This document shows positions 43,892 to 53,008 of a DNA stretch of 64,000 nt, one piece after another. Within the stretch, counting starts at the first letter, position 1; every line of letters starts with the position of its first letter. The stretch is from NCBI RefSeq assembly GCF_946892675.1, contig NZ_CAMPOV010000001.1, positions 284,033 to 348,032 of the forward strand, in the 5' to 3' direction. Position numbers and translations under genes: made by a program. Below the pieces are notes generated by a model. It ran no database searches. It was not told the DNA's origin and saw only the letters and a program-made list of their open reading frames with translations. The DNA comes from Arthrobacter sp. Marseille-P9274 (GTDB taxonomy: Bacteria > Actinomycetota > Actinomycetes > Actinomycetales > Micrococcaceae).

Positions 43892-45487
43892 ATGGCGATC
43901 GCACCTCTCGAAGCGACTCAGGAAGCCACCGGCTTCCTCGCTTCGATGCGCGATGAACTGCAGGAGTTCGCCGCGATTTTCCGTCAGAATGCCGGCCTTC
44001 AAGACCCGCAGGTAGTGGCGGATTGCGTAGGGCTCTTCGAGGACCTCTCCAGGACCGTCGAGCAGCTGCAGGTCACTGGGGCACATACGGTGGAGCGGCA
44101 AGGCGTAGCAAGCGCGGGGGGCCGGGACCCGAACAACCCGGAGTTAAAGTCCGAATTCCGGGACGCCGCCGACTACCTCCGCGCCCGGCTGCGGATCAGC
44201 CGGACCGAAGCCCGGCGCCGTATCCGAGTGGGTGCCGGCACCATGCCGCAAACCCTCATCTCCGGCGGCGAGGCGCCGCCGAAGTACGAACGTCTGGCAG
44301 CCGGGCTCGCCGAGTCCGAGATCGGCGGCACGGCCGCGACCCTCATCCATGACACCCTCGAACGCATTCGCCCGGTCGCCTCCCCGGATGACCTGGCTGC
44401 CATGGAGGAACAGCTGACCCGGCAGGCCGCCGAATCGGATGTGGACACGCTGCGCATCATCGCGCGTAGCTGGGAAGCCGCCGTTGATCCCGACGGACGC
44501 GAACCCAGCACGGAACAGCTCGTCGCCCAGCAAGGCGTCTTCATCAAACGGAAGCGCTGGGGCCTGCACCGGCTCGAAGTATGTGCCACGGATGAACAGT
44601 ACGAGCATCTGATCACGGCCATGAATACGGCAACCAATCCGCGCCTGCAAACCACCTTCTCACCCGAAGCCGGCGACCTCCAGGCCACCGACAGCAGCCC
44701 CGGCCACCTCACGGACGGCGCCGCCGCGGAGGCAAGCGCAGCAGCAACCGGCCCGGCGGCAGAAGCAGGACCGGCGGGAGAAACAGGGTTCGTTCCCGGG
44801 TGGCCTTCCCCCACCCGGCCCCAACTGCTGCTCCAGGGTCTCGTCGGTGCCTGTCAGATCGCCCTGTCCACGGATAAGCTTCCCGCCAGCGGAGGCCACC
44901 GGCCCCAGGTCATGGTCACCATCGACTACCAGGACCTCATGAACGCCACCGCAGCCGGTACCACCGGCCAGGCCGTCTTCACCGGGCTCATCACACCCCG
45001 CACGGTCCGCAAAATGGCCTGCGACGCCGACCTCATACCCATCGTCCTCGGCGGCAAAGGCGAAGTCCTCGACATCGGACGATCACAACGCCTGTTCACT
45101 CCGGCCCAGCGCCGCGCCCTCGTCGCCCGCGACAGGGGCTGCGCCTTCCCCGGCTGCACCATGCCCGCCCACTGGACCGAGGCGCACCACATCAGGTTCT
45201 GGAAGAAACACAAAGGCAGAACCTCCGTCGCCAACGGCGTGCTCCTCTGCTCCTTCCACCACCACCTGGTCCACGCCGGAGACTGGATCATCGAATCGAT
45301 AGACGGAATACCGTGGTTCATCCCGCCCGCCTACATCGACCCCTCACAAGTCCCACGACGCAACAGATACCGGCACCCGCCCGTTCTCAAACGTACCGAA
45401 CAGTCGGCGGCTGCGGCACAACCCACCCTGGGCTGGAACCGACCCTTCGGCGACGGGCCAGCGCAGCCGGCCGAACCGCCTTGGTAG
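43892..45487 (+). CDS. DUF222/HNH endonuclease-domain protein (13E12-type)
   Basis: 531 residues. DUF222 region (about 40-330) with YLRARLRISRTEARRRI, an Ala/Gly-rich linker at about 260-300, and a C-terminal HNH nuclease (RDRGCAFPGCTMPAHWTEAHHI ... NGVLLCSFHHHLVH) with zinc cysteines and the HNH histidines intact. This is a large family abundant in Actinobacteria, often multi-copy, function unsettled. GC falls in the leader (43740-43890). Confidence 0.9.
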   Translation: MAIAPLEATQEATGFLASMRDELQEFAAIFRQNAGLQDPQVVADCVGLFEDLSRTVEQLQVTGAHTVERQGVASAGGRDPNNPELKSEFRDAADYLRARLRISRTEARRRIRVGAGTMPQTLISGGEAPPKYERLAAGLAESEIGGTAATLIHDTLERIRPVASPDDLAAMEEQLTRQAAESDVDTLRIIARSWEAAVDPDGREPSTEQLVAQQGVFIKRKRWGLHRLEVCATDEQYEHLITAMNTATNPRLQTTFSPEAGDLQATDSSPGHLTDGAAAEASAAATGPAAEAGPAGETGFVPGWPSPTRPQLLLQGLVGACQIALSTDKLPASGGHRPQVMVTIDYQDLMNATAAGTTGQAVFTGLITPRTVRKMACDADLIPIVLGGKGEVLDIGRSQRLFTPAQRRALVARDRGCAFPGCTMPAHWTEAHHIRFWKKHKGRTSVANGVLLCSFHHHLVHAGDWIIESIDGIPWFIPPAYIDPSQVPRRNRYRHPPVLKRTEQSAAAAQPTLGWNRPFGDGPAQPAEPPW

Positions 45488-45633
45488 GCAGACGCGTGAC
45501 GTCCGAGGCGGAGTTATCGACCACTGTCTTACCCAATCTTTCCGCCGAACGAGCACGCCCCGCACAGATGCTGGAGCGGCCTGCGTGGCCACTTGCTGTG
45601 GCGGAGCATCCGGCGGCATGTGAGGATTACGGC

Positions 45634-46221
45634 ATGGCCAACAAGACCCAGTCGACGAAGAAAATCCACTCTCTCCTCGAACAATCCGTGAAGGAGTCGC
45701 TGCCGCTGAGCATTAGGCGCAGCGTCCAGAAAAACGAAGTGCTCCATGGAACCGTGCTGGAGATCGGCAAGGACTGGATCCTGCTGGCCTCCCTTCGCGA
45801 CGGCGGTTACCTGGACGGCTACACGGCGCTCCGGATCGCGGACCTGCGCATGGTCGAACCGGAGGAGACGTTCCTGCCGATCCTGAAGAAGGACTCCCAT
45901 TGGCCGCCGAAGAAGCCAGCGAAGCTGGACATCGCCAATCCGCGGACCATTATGGACACTGCGGCGGCACAGGAAACCCTGGTCGCCGTGTTCCGCGAAG
46001 CCACGCGTCCCGACACGTGCCTGATCGGCGCGCCAATGGACTGGGGCAAGAAGTCCGTGTGGCTGCTCACCGTCGACCCCGCGGCCCAGTGGGAGAACTT
46101 CCTGATCAAACTGCCGTTCAAGGACATCACCAGGATCAGCTTCGGCGGTGACTACGAGACGGCCCTGCTGCGCGTGGCCGGCGCTGTCCCCAGCCCCGAG
46201 ACGCTGGACAACGGGCAGTAG
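45634..46221 (+). CDS. Unassigned protein
   Basis: 195 residues starting MANKTQSTKK; no family recognised. Looks soluble and alpha/beta; IGKDWILLASLRDGGYLDGYTALRIADL suggests a Sm-like or beta-barrel strand pattern. ATG 45634 is preferred; the frame is open further upstream but overlaps the HNH gene. Alone on its transcription unit. Confidence 0.7.
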   Translation: MANKTQSTKKIHSLLEQSVKESLPLSIRRSVQKNEVLHGTVLEIGKDWILLASLRDGGYLDGYTALRIADLRMVEPEETFLPILKKDSHWPPKKPAKLDIANPRTIMDTAAAQETLVAVFREATRPDTCLIGAPMDWGKKSVWLLTVDPAAQWENFLIKLPFKDITRISFGGDYETALLRVAGAVPSPETLDNGQ

Positions 46222-46369
46222 GCGCCGCCTTCCCTACAGCCGGGAATCCGCTCCCCCGCGTTCCCATAAGGGTCGCCAGCCCGTTCCCATTAGAGTCGCC
46301 AGCCCATAGACTGTGAGCTCCGGAAGATAATCAGCTTCCTTACTATCTATGAGCGCGAGGAGAACAACA

Positions 46370-46978
46370 ATGTCAGGAAATCTCATTGCACGCTCCATCC
46401 ACGATCTAACCGCGGGGGCTTGGTTCGGCGGATCCCTGATGGGTGCCATCGGCCTCAACGGCGCGACCGCAGAGGCCAAGGACCCGACTGAGCGCACACG
46501 TCTATCCAGCCTCGGCTGGAAGAAGTGGGCCCCGGTCCAAACGGCTGCCTTCGCCGCCCACCTCGGTGCCGGCATTCCGCTCACGCTGGGAAACCGGGAC
46601 CGGCTTGCCGAGCAGCACGGCGTCATGCGGCTCTCGGTGTACAAGGCCGTGGTCACCCTAGTTGGCGCCGCGGTGACCCTGTACGCCGGCATGGTGGGCC
46701 GCAAGGTCGATATGCTTTCGGGTGAAGGGGCAGAAGGTGCAACGGAACCGGCGCCGGCTTCCTCCCAGGAACTTGCGTCAGCCCAGAAACAGCTCAAGAT
46801 CCTGCAGTGGACGATCCCGGTCTTTGCTGGCTGGGTCATGGTCCTGGGCGCCAAGGAAGGCGAGATGCAGCGGGTGCAGAACGTTGCACTCGGCCTGAAG
46901 AGGGCGGGGGCAGCCCGCGGGGTCATGGCCCTGCCTGTGCTGAAGCAACTGGCCGCCCGCACAGCTTGCCGGCAGTAG
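46370..46978 (+). CDS. Unassigned membrane protein
   Basis: 202 residues, with hydrophobic segments at about 14-32, 50-70, 82-105 and 145-165 and a long linker (GEGAEGATEPAPASSQE). GAGGAG is 8 nt before ATG 46370. Homologous unnamed proteins are expected in related genomes, but I recognise no family. Confidence 0.7.
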   Translation: MSGNLIARSIHDLTAGAWFGGSLMGAIGLNGATAEAKDPTERTRLSSLGWKKWAPVQTAAFAAHLGAGIPLTLGNRDRLAEQHGVMRLSVYKAVVTLVGAAVTLYAGMVGRKVDMLSGEGAEGATEPAPASSQELASAQKQLKILQWTIPVFAGWVMVLGAKEGEMQRVQNVALGLKRAGAARGVMALPVLKQLAARTACRQ

Positions 46979-47053
46979 CAACCTTCATCATCGGCGGGAA
47001 ACCCTGCATCGATCGAGGCTGTGGTCGATGCAGGAGTTTCCACTGCGCGCAGT

Positions 47054-47176
47054 AGGTGGGAATTCGGGAGCGGGCTTGTCAGGCGCAGCCCGGGCTTGTC
47101 AGGTGGGAATTCGGGAGCGGGCTTGTCAGGCGCAGCCCGGGCTTGTCAGGTAGGAAATCGGGGCTGGCTTGTCAGG
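47054..47176. repeat. 47-bp minisatellite at the 3' end of kdpE
   Basis: Two near-identical 47-bp units (47054-47100, 47101-47147) and a partial third (47148-47176). Each contains CGGGCTTGTCAGG twice. The third copy supplies the kdpE stop codon (TCA at 47172-47174 on the plus strand). Confidence 0.85.
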
Positions 47177-47858
47177 CAGGCGGGCCGGGTTCGAAGCGGT
47201 AGCCCATGCCGGCTTCCGTCAGCAGGTAGCGGGGTTTGGCGGGGTCTGGTTCGAGCTTGCGGCGCAGCTGGGCGATGTAGACGCGCAGGTACTGGGTTTC
47301 CTTGAGGTACGCGGGTCCCCAGACGTGCGTCAGGATCTGCTGCTGCGAGACGAGGCGTCCGGGGTTGCGGGCGAGCAGCTCGAGGATGTTCCACTCGTTC
47401 GGCGTCAGCCGCACGGCTTGCCCGTCCCGCATGACGCGCTTGTCGTTGAGGTTGATCTCGAAGTCCGCGGTGGCCACGGACGGACCTTGGGCGGTGCTGC
47501 CAATCCGGCGGTCCGCGGCACGCAGCCGGGCGAGCAGCTCGTTGAGGTCGAACGGCTTCGTCACGTAGTCGTCCGCCCCCGCGTCCAGGGCCTCGACCTT
47601 TTCGGCGGAGGCGTGCCGGGCGGAGAGCACGATGATCGGGACGTCGGTCCAGCCGCGGAGGTCGCGGATGACCTCCACGCCGTCCATGTCGGGCAGCCCG
47701 AGGTCCAGGATGACCAGGTCGATCGGCGACTTGGCGGCTTCCGCGAGCGCGGCCCCGCCGGTGGCCGCCGTGAAGGTACGGTAGCCCCGGGCGGCGAGGT
47801 TGAGCTGCATGGCGCGAAGGAGCTGCGGCTCGTCGTCGACGATCAGGACATTGGCCAT
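47172..47858 (-). CDS. kdpE: KdpE-type response regulator
   Basis: 228 residues: receiver domain (phospho-Asp in VILDLGLPDMDG, Lys in YVTKPFD) and winged-helix DNA-binding domain (LTPNEWNILELLARNPGRLVSQQ, QTHVW, YLRVYIAQLRRKLE). KdpE is the potassium-limitation response regulator, but no kdpFABC genes are present; potassium genes here are ktrBA and a permease. ATG at 47858. The KdpD-like kinase is upstream on the same strand with a tiny gene between. Confidence 0.9.
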   Translation of the reverse strand: MANVLIVDDEPQLLRAMQLNLAARGYRTFTAATGGAALAEAAKSPIDLVILDLGLPDMDGVEVIRDLRGWTDVPIIVLSARHASAEKVEALDAGADDYVTKPFDLNELLARLRAADRRIGSTAQGPSVATADFEINLNDKRVMRDGQAVRLTPNEWNILELLARNPGRLVSQQQILTHVWGPAYLKETQYLRVYIAQLRRKLEPDPAKPRYLLTEAGMGYRFEPGPPA

Positions 47859-47930
47859 CCCTGCCGCATCCTCCTCACTCTGCCGCCTGCTACGCCTATT
47901 CTGCCCTGCCGGCCCGGCTCCGCGCCGCCG

Positions 47931-48044
47931 TCACCACCACTTGGACCTCTCCTTCTCGTGGATCAAGGCGCGGACCAGCAGCCACAGGACAACTCCCGCG
48001 GTGGCAAAGAGGCCCGCCATCTCCCAGAGCTCGAGCTCGTTCAT
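47931..48044 (-). CDS. 37-residue single-span membrane peptide between kdpD and kdpE
   Basis: MNELELWEMAGLFATAGVVL continues as WLLVRALIHEKERSKWW: one hydrophobic helix (about 10-26) with acidic N and basic C flanks. GGGGAGA lies 13 nt upstream. It sits between kdpD and kdpE, 72 bp before the kdpE start, all on one strand. It resembles KdpF only in size and single helix; homology is not established. It may be a modulator of the sensor or transporter. Confidence 0.65.
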   Translation of the reverse strand: MNELELWEMAGLFATAGVVLWLLVRALIHEKERSKWW

Positions 48045-48120
48045 CAGTTACAGGTCTCCCCGGTCAGGCGGCTTCGAAGGTGCGTCCGCATGACTCCAGC
48101 AAACCGCAGAACCTAGGCGC

Positions 48121-48150
48121 CGCCGTCGTTCTTGATGCTTTCTTCACGCC
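48121..48150 (-). promoter_or_regulatory. Shared 30-bp motif, copy A
   Basis: CGCCGTCGTTCTTGATGCTT then TCTTCACGCC. It matches 50409-50441 over nearly its whole length apart from a 3-bp gap. It lies 77-106 nt upstream of the small membrane peptide gene on the minus strand. It may be a KdpE site. Confidence 0.5.
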
Positions 48151-48250
48151 GGTAGGCCGAATCTTTGCGGAATCACAACGGCCGCGAACGGGACGCGAAC
48201 GACGGCGGGGTGCCGGCCTCGTGCGGCAGGTGCCCACCGCAGGACTCGTG

Positions 48251-50380
48251 TCACGCGCCGGTGGACAGCGGCAGCCTGATCACCATGGTGAGCCCGCCGC
48301 CGGGCGTCTCCTCCGCCGCCAGCCGGCCGCCCATCGCGTCGGTGAAGCCCTTCGCGACGGCCAGGCCCAGGCCGATCCCGGTGCCTGCGGGTTTGTCGTC
48401 GAGGCGCTGGAAGGGGCGGAACATGCTGAGCACCTGGTCGGCGGGGATGCCGCGGCCGTGGTCGATGATGCGCAGTTCGCCGGCGGGGCTGCCGTCCACG
48501 GTGGCGCTGCCCATGCCGGTGGCGGAGCCGGTGATGACGACGTCGGGGCCGGCGTACTTGAGGGCGTTTTCGACGACGTTGGCAATGACCCGCTCGAGCA
48601 TCCCGGGGTCCGCGTCCACCGGCGGAAGGTTGTCCGGGAGGTCCACGCGCACGCCCTCGGCCTGCAGTCCGCGCAGCCCGGCGGCGACGGCGTCCGTCCA
48701 GTAGGTGGGCTGGATCAGCGGGGTGACGGAGTCGGCGGTGAGGCGGGACATGTCCAGCAGGTTGCCGACGAGGACGTCGAGCCGGTCGGTGTAGTCCTCG
48801 ATGGTGGCGAGCAGTTCGGCCTCGACCTCGGGCGGGAACTGCACGGCGTCCTGGCGCAGACTGCTGACGGCGAGCTTGATCCCAGCCAGCGGCGTGCGGA
48901 GGTCGTGCGAGACGGCCCGCAGGATCGAGGTGCGCATGCGGTTGCCCTCGGCGAGGCGGACGATGTCGCGCTGGCTGGCACGGAGCTGGTCCCGCTGGAG
49001 CAGGGCGAGCAGGTGCGCGCCGAAAGCGGTGAGGAGGTGCCGTTCCTGCTGGCTGAAGGGGCGGCCGGACAGGGCGAGCGTGTGCTCCGGGTCGAGCGGC
49101 TCGACGATGTCGTTGCCGCTGGGCTCCGCAGCGGTCTTGCCCGCGGCGGCGGCGAGGCGCCAGCGGCCGGGCGGGTTGCCAGGACTGCCCGGTTCCTCCG
49201 GGTTGTCCGCGTCTCCGCCGGCGGCCTTGAGGACGTACAGCCCGGCCCCCTGGCATTGGAAGTACTCGCGGATCCGCTCCATGAAGTCGTCCACCGTGTA
49301 GTGCTGGGCCAGAGTGCTGCGGCTCAGCTCGCCCAGCGCCGCCGCCTCCGCCCCGGCCGCGTCGGCTTCCCGGCTGCGCCGCGCGGAGAGGCCGACGACG
49401 AGGGAGACAGCGATCGCGACGGCCAGGAAGATGAGCAGGGCGAGCACGTTCTCCGGATCGCTGATGCCCAGCGTTCCCACCGGGTGCACGGCGGAGAGAT
49501 TGACGACGGCGCTGGACAGCACGGCGGCAAGGACGGCCGGCCAGAGTCCGCCGACGAGGGCGACGGCGATCGTGCCGCTCAGCTGGACGAGCATGTCGGT
49601 GGCGAAGTGGCCGTGCTCGAAGAGGCCGAGCAGGAACTGGAGCAGCACCGGGAGCAGCACCGCCAGCACGAACCCGGCGATGAGGCGGCCGCGCCCCAAC
49701 GGCGAGCGCGGCCTGGGTACGGCGACGGTGGCCGGGCCCTGCCCGTGGCTGACCAGGTGCACGTCGATGCCGGGGGCCAGGCGCAGCAAACGGGCGCCCA
49801 CACCGCGGCGCAGCTGCGGAAGCCGGCCGTGCGCGGGGACACCGACGACGACTTGCGTGGCGTTGATGCCGCGGGCGAAGTCGGCCAGCGCCGCGGCGAT
49901 GTCGGTCCCGCCGACGGAGTGGTAGCTGCCGCCGAGCCGGTCCACCAGCGCACGCTGCCGGTCCAGCTCCGCCGGCGAGCCGCCGCCGGCCCGGGACGTC
50001 CGCACGTGCACGGCATGCAGTTCGGCTCCCTCGCTCCCCGCAAGGATCCGCACCGCCCTGCGCACCAGCAGCTGCCCCTCGGGACCGCCGGACAACCCGA
50101 CCACGGCCCGCTCGCGCACGCTCCGCTTCGCCTGCGCCGGCTCGCGCACGGCGCCCTTCGAGCCCTTGGAGCCCTTGGCCCGCGTCCTCGGTTGTGCCCG
50201 CGGCCGTTCGCCCGGACGCGGCCCTCCGTCCGGCCCCGCAGGCTCGCTCGGACGCGGCCGTTCGCCCGAACCCGGCCCTTCGGCCGGCCCGGCATGCTCC
50301 CGCGGACCCGGCCCTTCGGCCGGCCCGGGATGCTCCCGCGGACCGGCCTCGCCGCCGGTCCCCCGGCTCCCTGTTCCCAT
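48251..50380 (-). CDS. KdpD-like sensor kinase lacking the N-terminal KdpD sensor domain
   Basis: 709 residues. In place of the ~200-residue KdpD/Walker domain there is an Arg/Pro/Gly/Glu-rich disordered stretch (about 1-90) with repeats. Then a UspA-like domain (about 92-215), four membrane helices (DUF4118), a GAF-like segment, HisKA ([11 protein letters not shown]) and HATPase ([33 protein letters not shown]). The histidine and ATP-binding boxes are intact. The start is uncertain because of the repetitive region. Paired with the KdpE-like regulator downstream. Confidence 0.88.
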   Translation of the reverse strand: MGTGSRGTGGEAGPREHPGPAEGPGPREHAGPAEGPGSGERPRPSEPAGPDGGPRPGERPRAQPRTRAKGSKGSKGAVREPAQAKRSVRERAVVGLSGGPEGQLLVRRAVRILAGSEGAELHAVHVRTSRAGGGSPAELDRQRALVDRLGGSYHSVGGTDIAAALADFARGINATQVVVGVPAHGRLPQLRRGVGARLLRLAPGIDVHLVSHGQGPATVAVPRPRSPLGRGRLIAGFVLAVLLPVLLQFLLGLFEHGHFATDMLVQLSGTIAVALVGGLWPAVLAAVLSSAVVNLSAVHPVGTLGISDPENVLALLIFLAVAIAVSLVVGLSARRSREADAAGAEAAALGELSRSTLAQHYTVDDFMERIREYFQCQGAGLYVLKAAGGDADNPEEPGSPGNPPGRWRLAAAAGKTAAEPSGNDIVEPLDPEHTLALSGRPFSQQERHLLTAFGAHLLALLQRDQLRASQRDIVRLAEGNRMRTSILRAVSHDLRTPLAGIKLAVSSLRQDAVQFPPEVEAELLATIEDYTDRLDVLVGNLLDMSRLTADSVTPLIQPTYWTDAVAAGLRGLQAEGVRVDLPDNLPPVDADPGMLERVIANVVENALKYAGPDVVITGSATGMGSATVDGSPAGELRIIDHGRGIPADQVLSMFRPFQRLDDKPAGTGIGLGLAVAKGFTDAMGGRLAAEETPGGGLTMVIRLPLSTGA
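50271..50342. repeat. 36-bp tandem repeat in the kdpD-like 5' coding region
   Basis: Two 36-bp units (50271-50306, 50307-50342), beginning CCCGGCCCTTCGGCC, encode [12 protein letters not shown]-type repeats in the disordered N terminus. Confidence 0.85.
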
Positions 50381-50408
50381 GGCTCCATTGTCGGCGCAAC
50401 CCGCGCCC

Positions 50409-50441
50409 CGCCGTCGTTATTTTTGATGTTTTCTTAACGCC
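50409..50441 (-). promoter_or_regulatory. Shared 33-bp motif, copy B
   Basis: CGCCGTCGTTATTTTTGATG then TTTTCTTAACGCC. It is in the 95-bp gap between the divergent kdpD-like gene and the permease, in the same orientation to kdpD as copy A is to the peptide gene. AT-rich core suits an OmpR-class site. Confidence 0.5.
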
Positions 50442-50475
50442 AAACCGCACGTCAGGCCCGCCCCGCCGGAGTAGT

Positions 50476-52643
50476 GTGGTCAATCGCTTCGGAAACCGGA
50501 GCCTTTCGCACCGCACCAGAAAGAAGACCGCGTTGGGTGCCTCAACCCAGTTCTTTGTCCCCGCCAGCGTCCCCCGCCCCACCGGGCACGGGAAGCCGGG
50601 CGGGACGTTCACCCGCTGGCTGCTCGAACACCGGGTCCAGCCGGTCGGGCCGGAAAGCGCCGAGGCCGGCGCGCACGAGCACCCCTGGTGGAAGGTCATG
50701 TGCCTGACCGGCGTCGACTACTTCTCCACGCTCTCCTACCTGCCGGCCATCGCGGCCCTGGCCGCCGGCGCGCTTTCGCCGCTGGCGACGCTGCTGATCG
50801 TGATCTTGACGGTGTGCGGGATGCTGCCTATGTACCGGCGGGTGGCACTGGCGAGCCCGCACGGGCAGGGGTCGGTGGCGATGCTGGAGAAGCTGCTGCC
50901 GTTCTGGCGCGGGAAGCTGTTTGTGCTGATCCTGCTGGGGTTCGTGGCGACGTCGTGGATCATCACCATCACGCTGTCTTCGGCCGACGCGACGGTCCAT
51001 CTGCTGGAGAACCCGCGGGCGCCGCAGTTCCTCGAGGGCCAGCAGCTGCCGGTGACCATTGGGATGCTGCTGGTGCTGGGCGGGGTGTTCCTGCTGGGCT
51101 TCACCGAGGCCGTGGCGGTGGCGATCCCGGTGGTGGCGCTGTTCCTGGTGCTGAATGCCGTGGTCATCGGGGCGGGAATTTACGACGTCGTGGCCACCCC
51201 CGGCGTGGGGCGGACTGGGCCGGGGCGCTGACCTCGGGCTCGGGGGCGTGGGCGGGCTGATCCTGCCGGCGCTGCTGGCGTTCCCGCTGCTGGTCCTGGG
51301 GCTGTCCGGGTTCGAGACGGGCGTGAGCATGATGCCGCTGGTCGCCTCCCGGGCGCGACCCCGGCCGAGCGGATGGCCTCGCGCGTGAAGAACACCCGCC
51401 GCCTGCTGACCTCCGCCGCCGCGATCATGAGCGTCTACCTGCTCGGCAGCAGCCTCGTGACCACGCTGCTCATTCCGGCGGCCGAGTTCCAGGAAGGCGG
51501 GGCGGCGAACGGACGCGCCCTGGCCTACCTGGCGCACGAGCGCTTCGGGGAAGGCTTCGGTACGGTCTACGACATCTCCAGCATCCTGATCCTCTGGTTC
51601 GCCGGCGCCTCCGCGATGGCCGGGCTGATCAACATCGTGCCGCGCTACCTGCCCTCCTACGGCATGGCCCCGGACTGGAGCCGCGCCATCCGGCCGGTGG
51701 TCCTGGTGTACACCGGCGTCAGCATCGTCATCACCATCGCGTTCAAGGCGGACGTGAACGCCCAGGCCGGGGCCTATGCCACCGGCGTACTGGCCATGAT
51801 GGTTTCGGCCTCCGCCGCCGTGGCCATCTCATGCTGGCGGGCCGCCGGCAAAGGTTCCCCCACAGAACCGTCCACCGCCGACGGCCCGCCTTACCCTTCC
51901 CCCGCCCGGCAGAACGGCGATGCCCCGGCCGGCCGCCATCTTAGCGAGGCGCAGGACCGGCACCGTTCCTCCCGAGCCCGGCGCCGGCTCCCCGCCGTCG
52001 CGTACTCCCTCCTGACGCTCGTGCTCCTTTACGCGCTCGTCGCGAACATACTGGAGAAGCCTGACGGCCTGATGATCTCGCTGCTGTTCATCGGAGGCAT
52101 CATCGCCATCTCGCTGGTTTCCCGCGTCAGCCGGACCACCGAACTGCGCGCCGACCACATCGTGTTCGACGACGAGGCCCGCCGCTTCATCCGCGACACC
52201 CTCGAGTACGACGGCCGGATCAGCCTCATCGCACACAAACCCCGGGCGACCGGGACCTGGGCCTACGCCGACAAGGAGGCGACCCAGCGCCGGATCAACC
52301 CGGTCCCGGGCCTGGCCGACGTGATCTTCCTGGAGATCGAGATCAACGACCCCTCCGGCTTCAGCGACACCCTCTACGTGCGCGGCGAGGAAGCCGGCGG
52401 CCACCGGATCCTGAGGGCGCAAAGCCCCGCGGCGCCGAACGCCTTGGCCGCCATCTTGTTGGCGCTGCGCGACGCCACCGGCGTGATGCCGCAGGCCTAC
52501 TTCGAATGGTCCGAAGGCAACCCGCTCACCCATCTGATGCGCTACCTGCTCCTCGGCCAGGGCGACACCGCCCCGTAGTGCGCGAGATCATCCGGCAGAA
52601 CGAGCCCAACCCGCTCCGCCGCCCCGGCGTCCACGTCGGCTGA
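50476..52643 (+). pseudogene. Frameshifted KUP/APC-like permease, paralogue of 10624-12600
   Basis: Protein similarity to the 10.6-kb permease runs from [18 protein letters not shown] to the C-terminal end, but across four frame changes. Frame 1 is lost near 51195-51210, frame 3 near 51260 and frame 2 near 51350, restoring frame 1; the last is at about 52576, where the end (RPGVHVG, stop 52641-52643) is in another frame. All lie in G/C runs, so sequencing error and true decay must both be considered. Start is uncertain (GTG 50476 proposed). It lies between kdpD and ktrB, suggesting K+ as substrate. Confidence 0.75.
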
Positions 52644-53008
52644 CCCGCTCGACCCGCCCGCCCCTCTCCCGAAACCCCGGCCCATCACCCCATCACCCGC
52701 CCCTCCCTTGTCCCCAGCCACCCGCCCCTTCACCCATCACCCATCACCCATCACCCGAGCCTCCCCACCCAGCCCCGTCCCGGCCATCTCTAGAAAGCAT
52801 TGGCCGGAAACGACCCCTAGAGGATCTATCGAGCCATTACCGGCCAACAGATGAGACCGCGGGCGATTCCGGCTTGCGGCGCGGCGCGGAGCCGAGTTGC
52901 GCGGATCGGCCAGCCAAAGCCGCCCCAGCGGCGTGAATGCCAGCGCTCTGCAGTAGCCTCTGTCCCAGGCCCGGGCTCCCACGTGCAATATAGGAAGGAA
53001 AGAACCCT
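52644..53008. other. Gap with simple repeats before ktrB
   Basis: 365 bp. A CCATCAC tandem array is at about 52733-52755 within a C-rich stretch (52682-52757), then the conserved 65-bp repeat at 52792-52855, then nothing until the AGGAAGGA ribosome site of ktrB. Confidence 0.6.
52792..52855 (+). repeat. Conserved 65-bp hairpin repeat, copy A, upstream of ktrB
   Basis: Matches 55223-55289 throughout, including GGCCGGAAACGACCCCT and ATCTATCGAGCCATTAC. TTGGCCGG (52800-52807) and CCGGCCAA (52840-52847) form an outer stem around the CCCCTAGAGG region. About 155 bp before the ktrB start. Confidence 0.7.

Noticed and set aside
47054-47176. Possible CRISPR array
   Set aside because: The units are contiguous 47-bp tandem copies with no variable spacers and no cas genes nearby.
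51155-51388. Separate small gene in the middle of the broken permease
   Set aside because: Its sequence ([20 protein letters not shown]) matches the permease paralogue, so it is a frameshifted piece, not an independent gene.
52792-52855. c-di-AMP (ydaO-type) riboswitch upstream of ktrB
   Set aside because: None of the conserved segments of that riboswitch class are visible; the element is also found downstream of ktrA. Kept only as an unexplained repeat.
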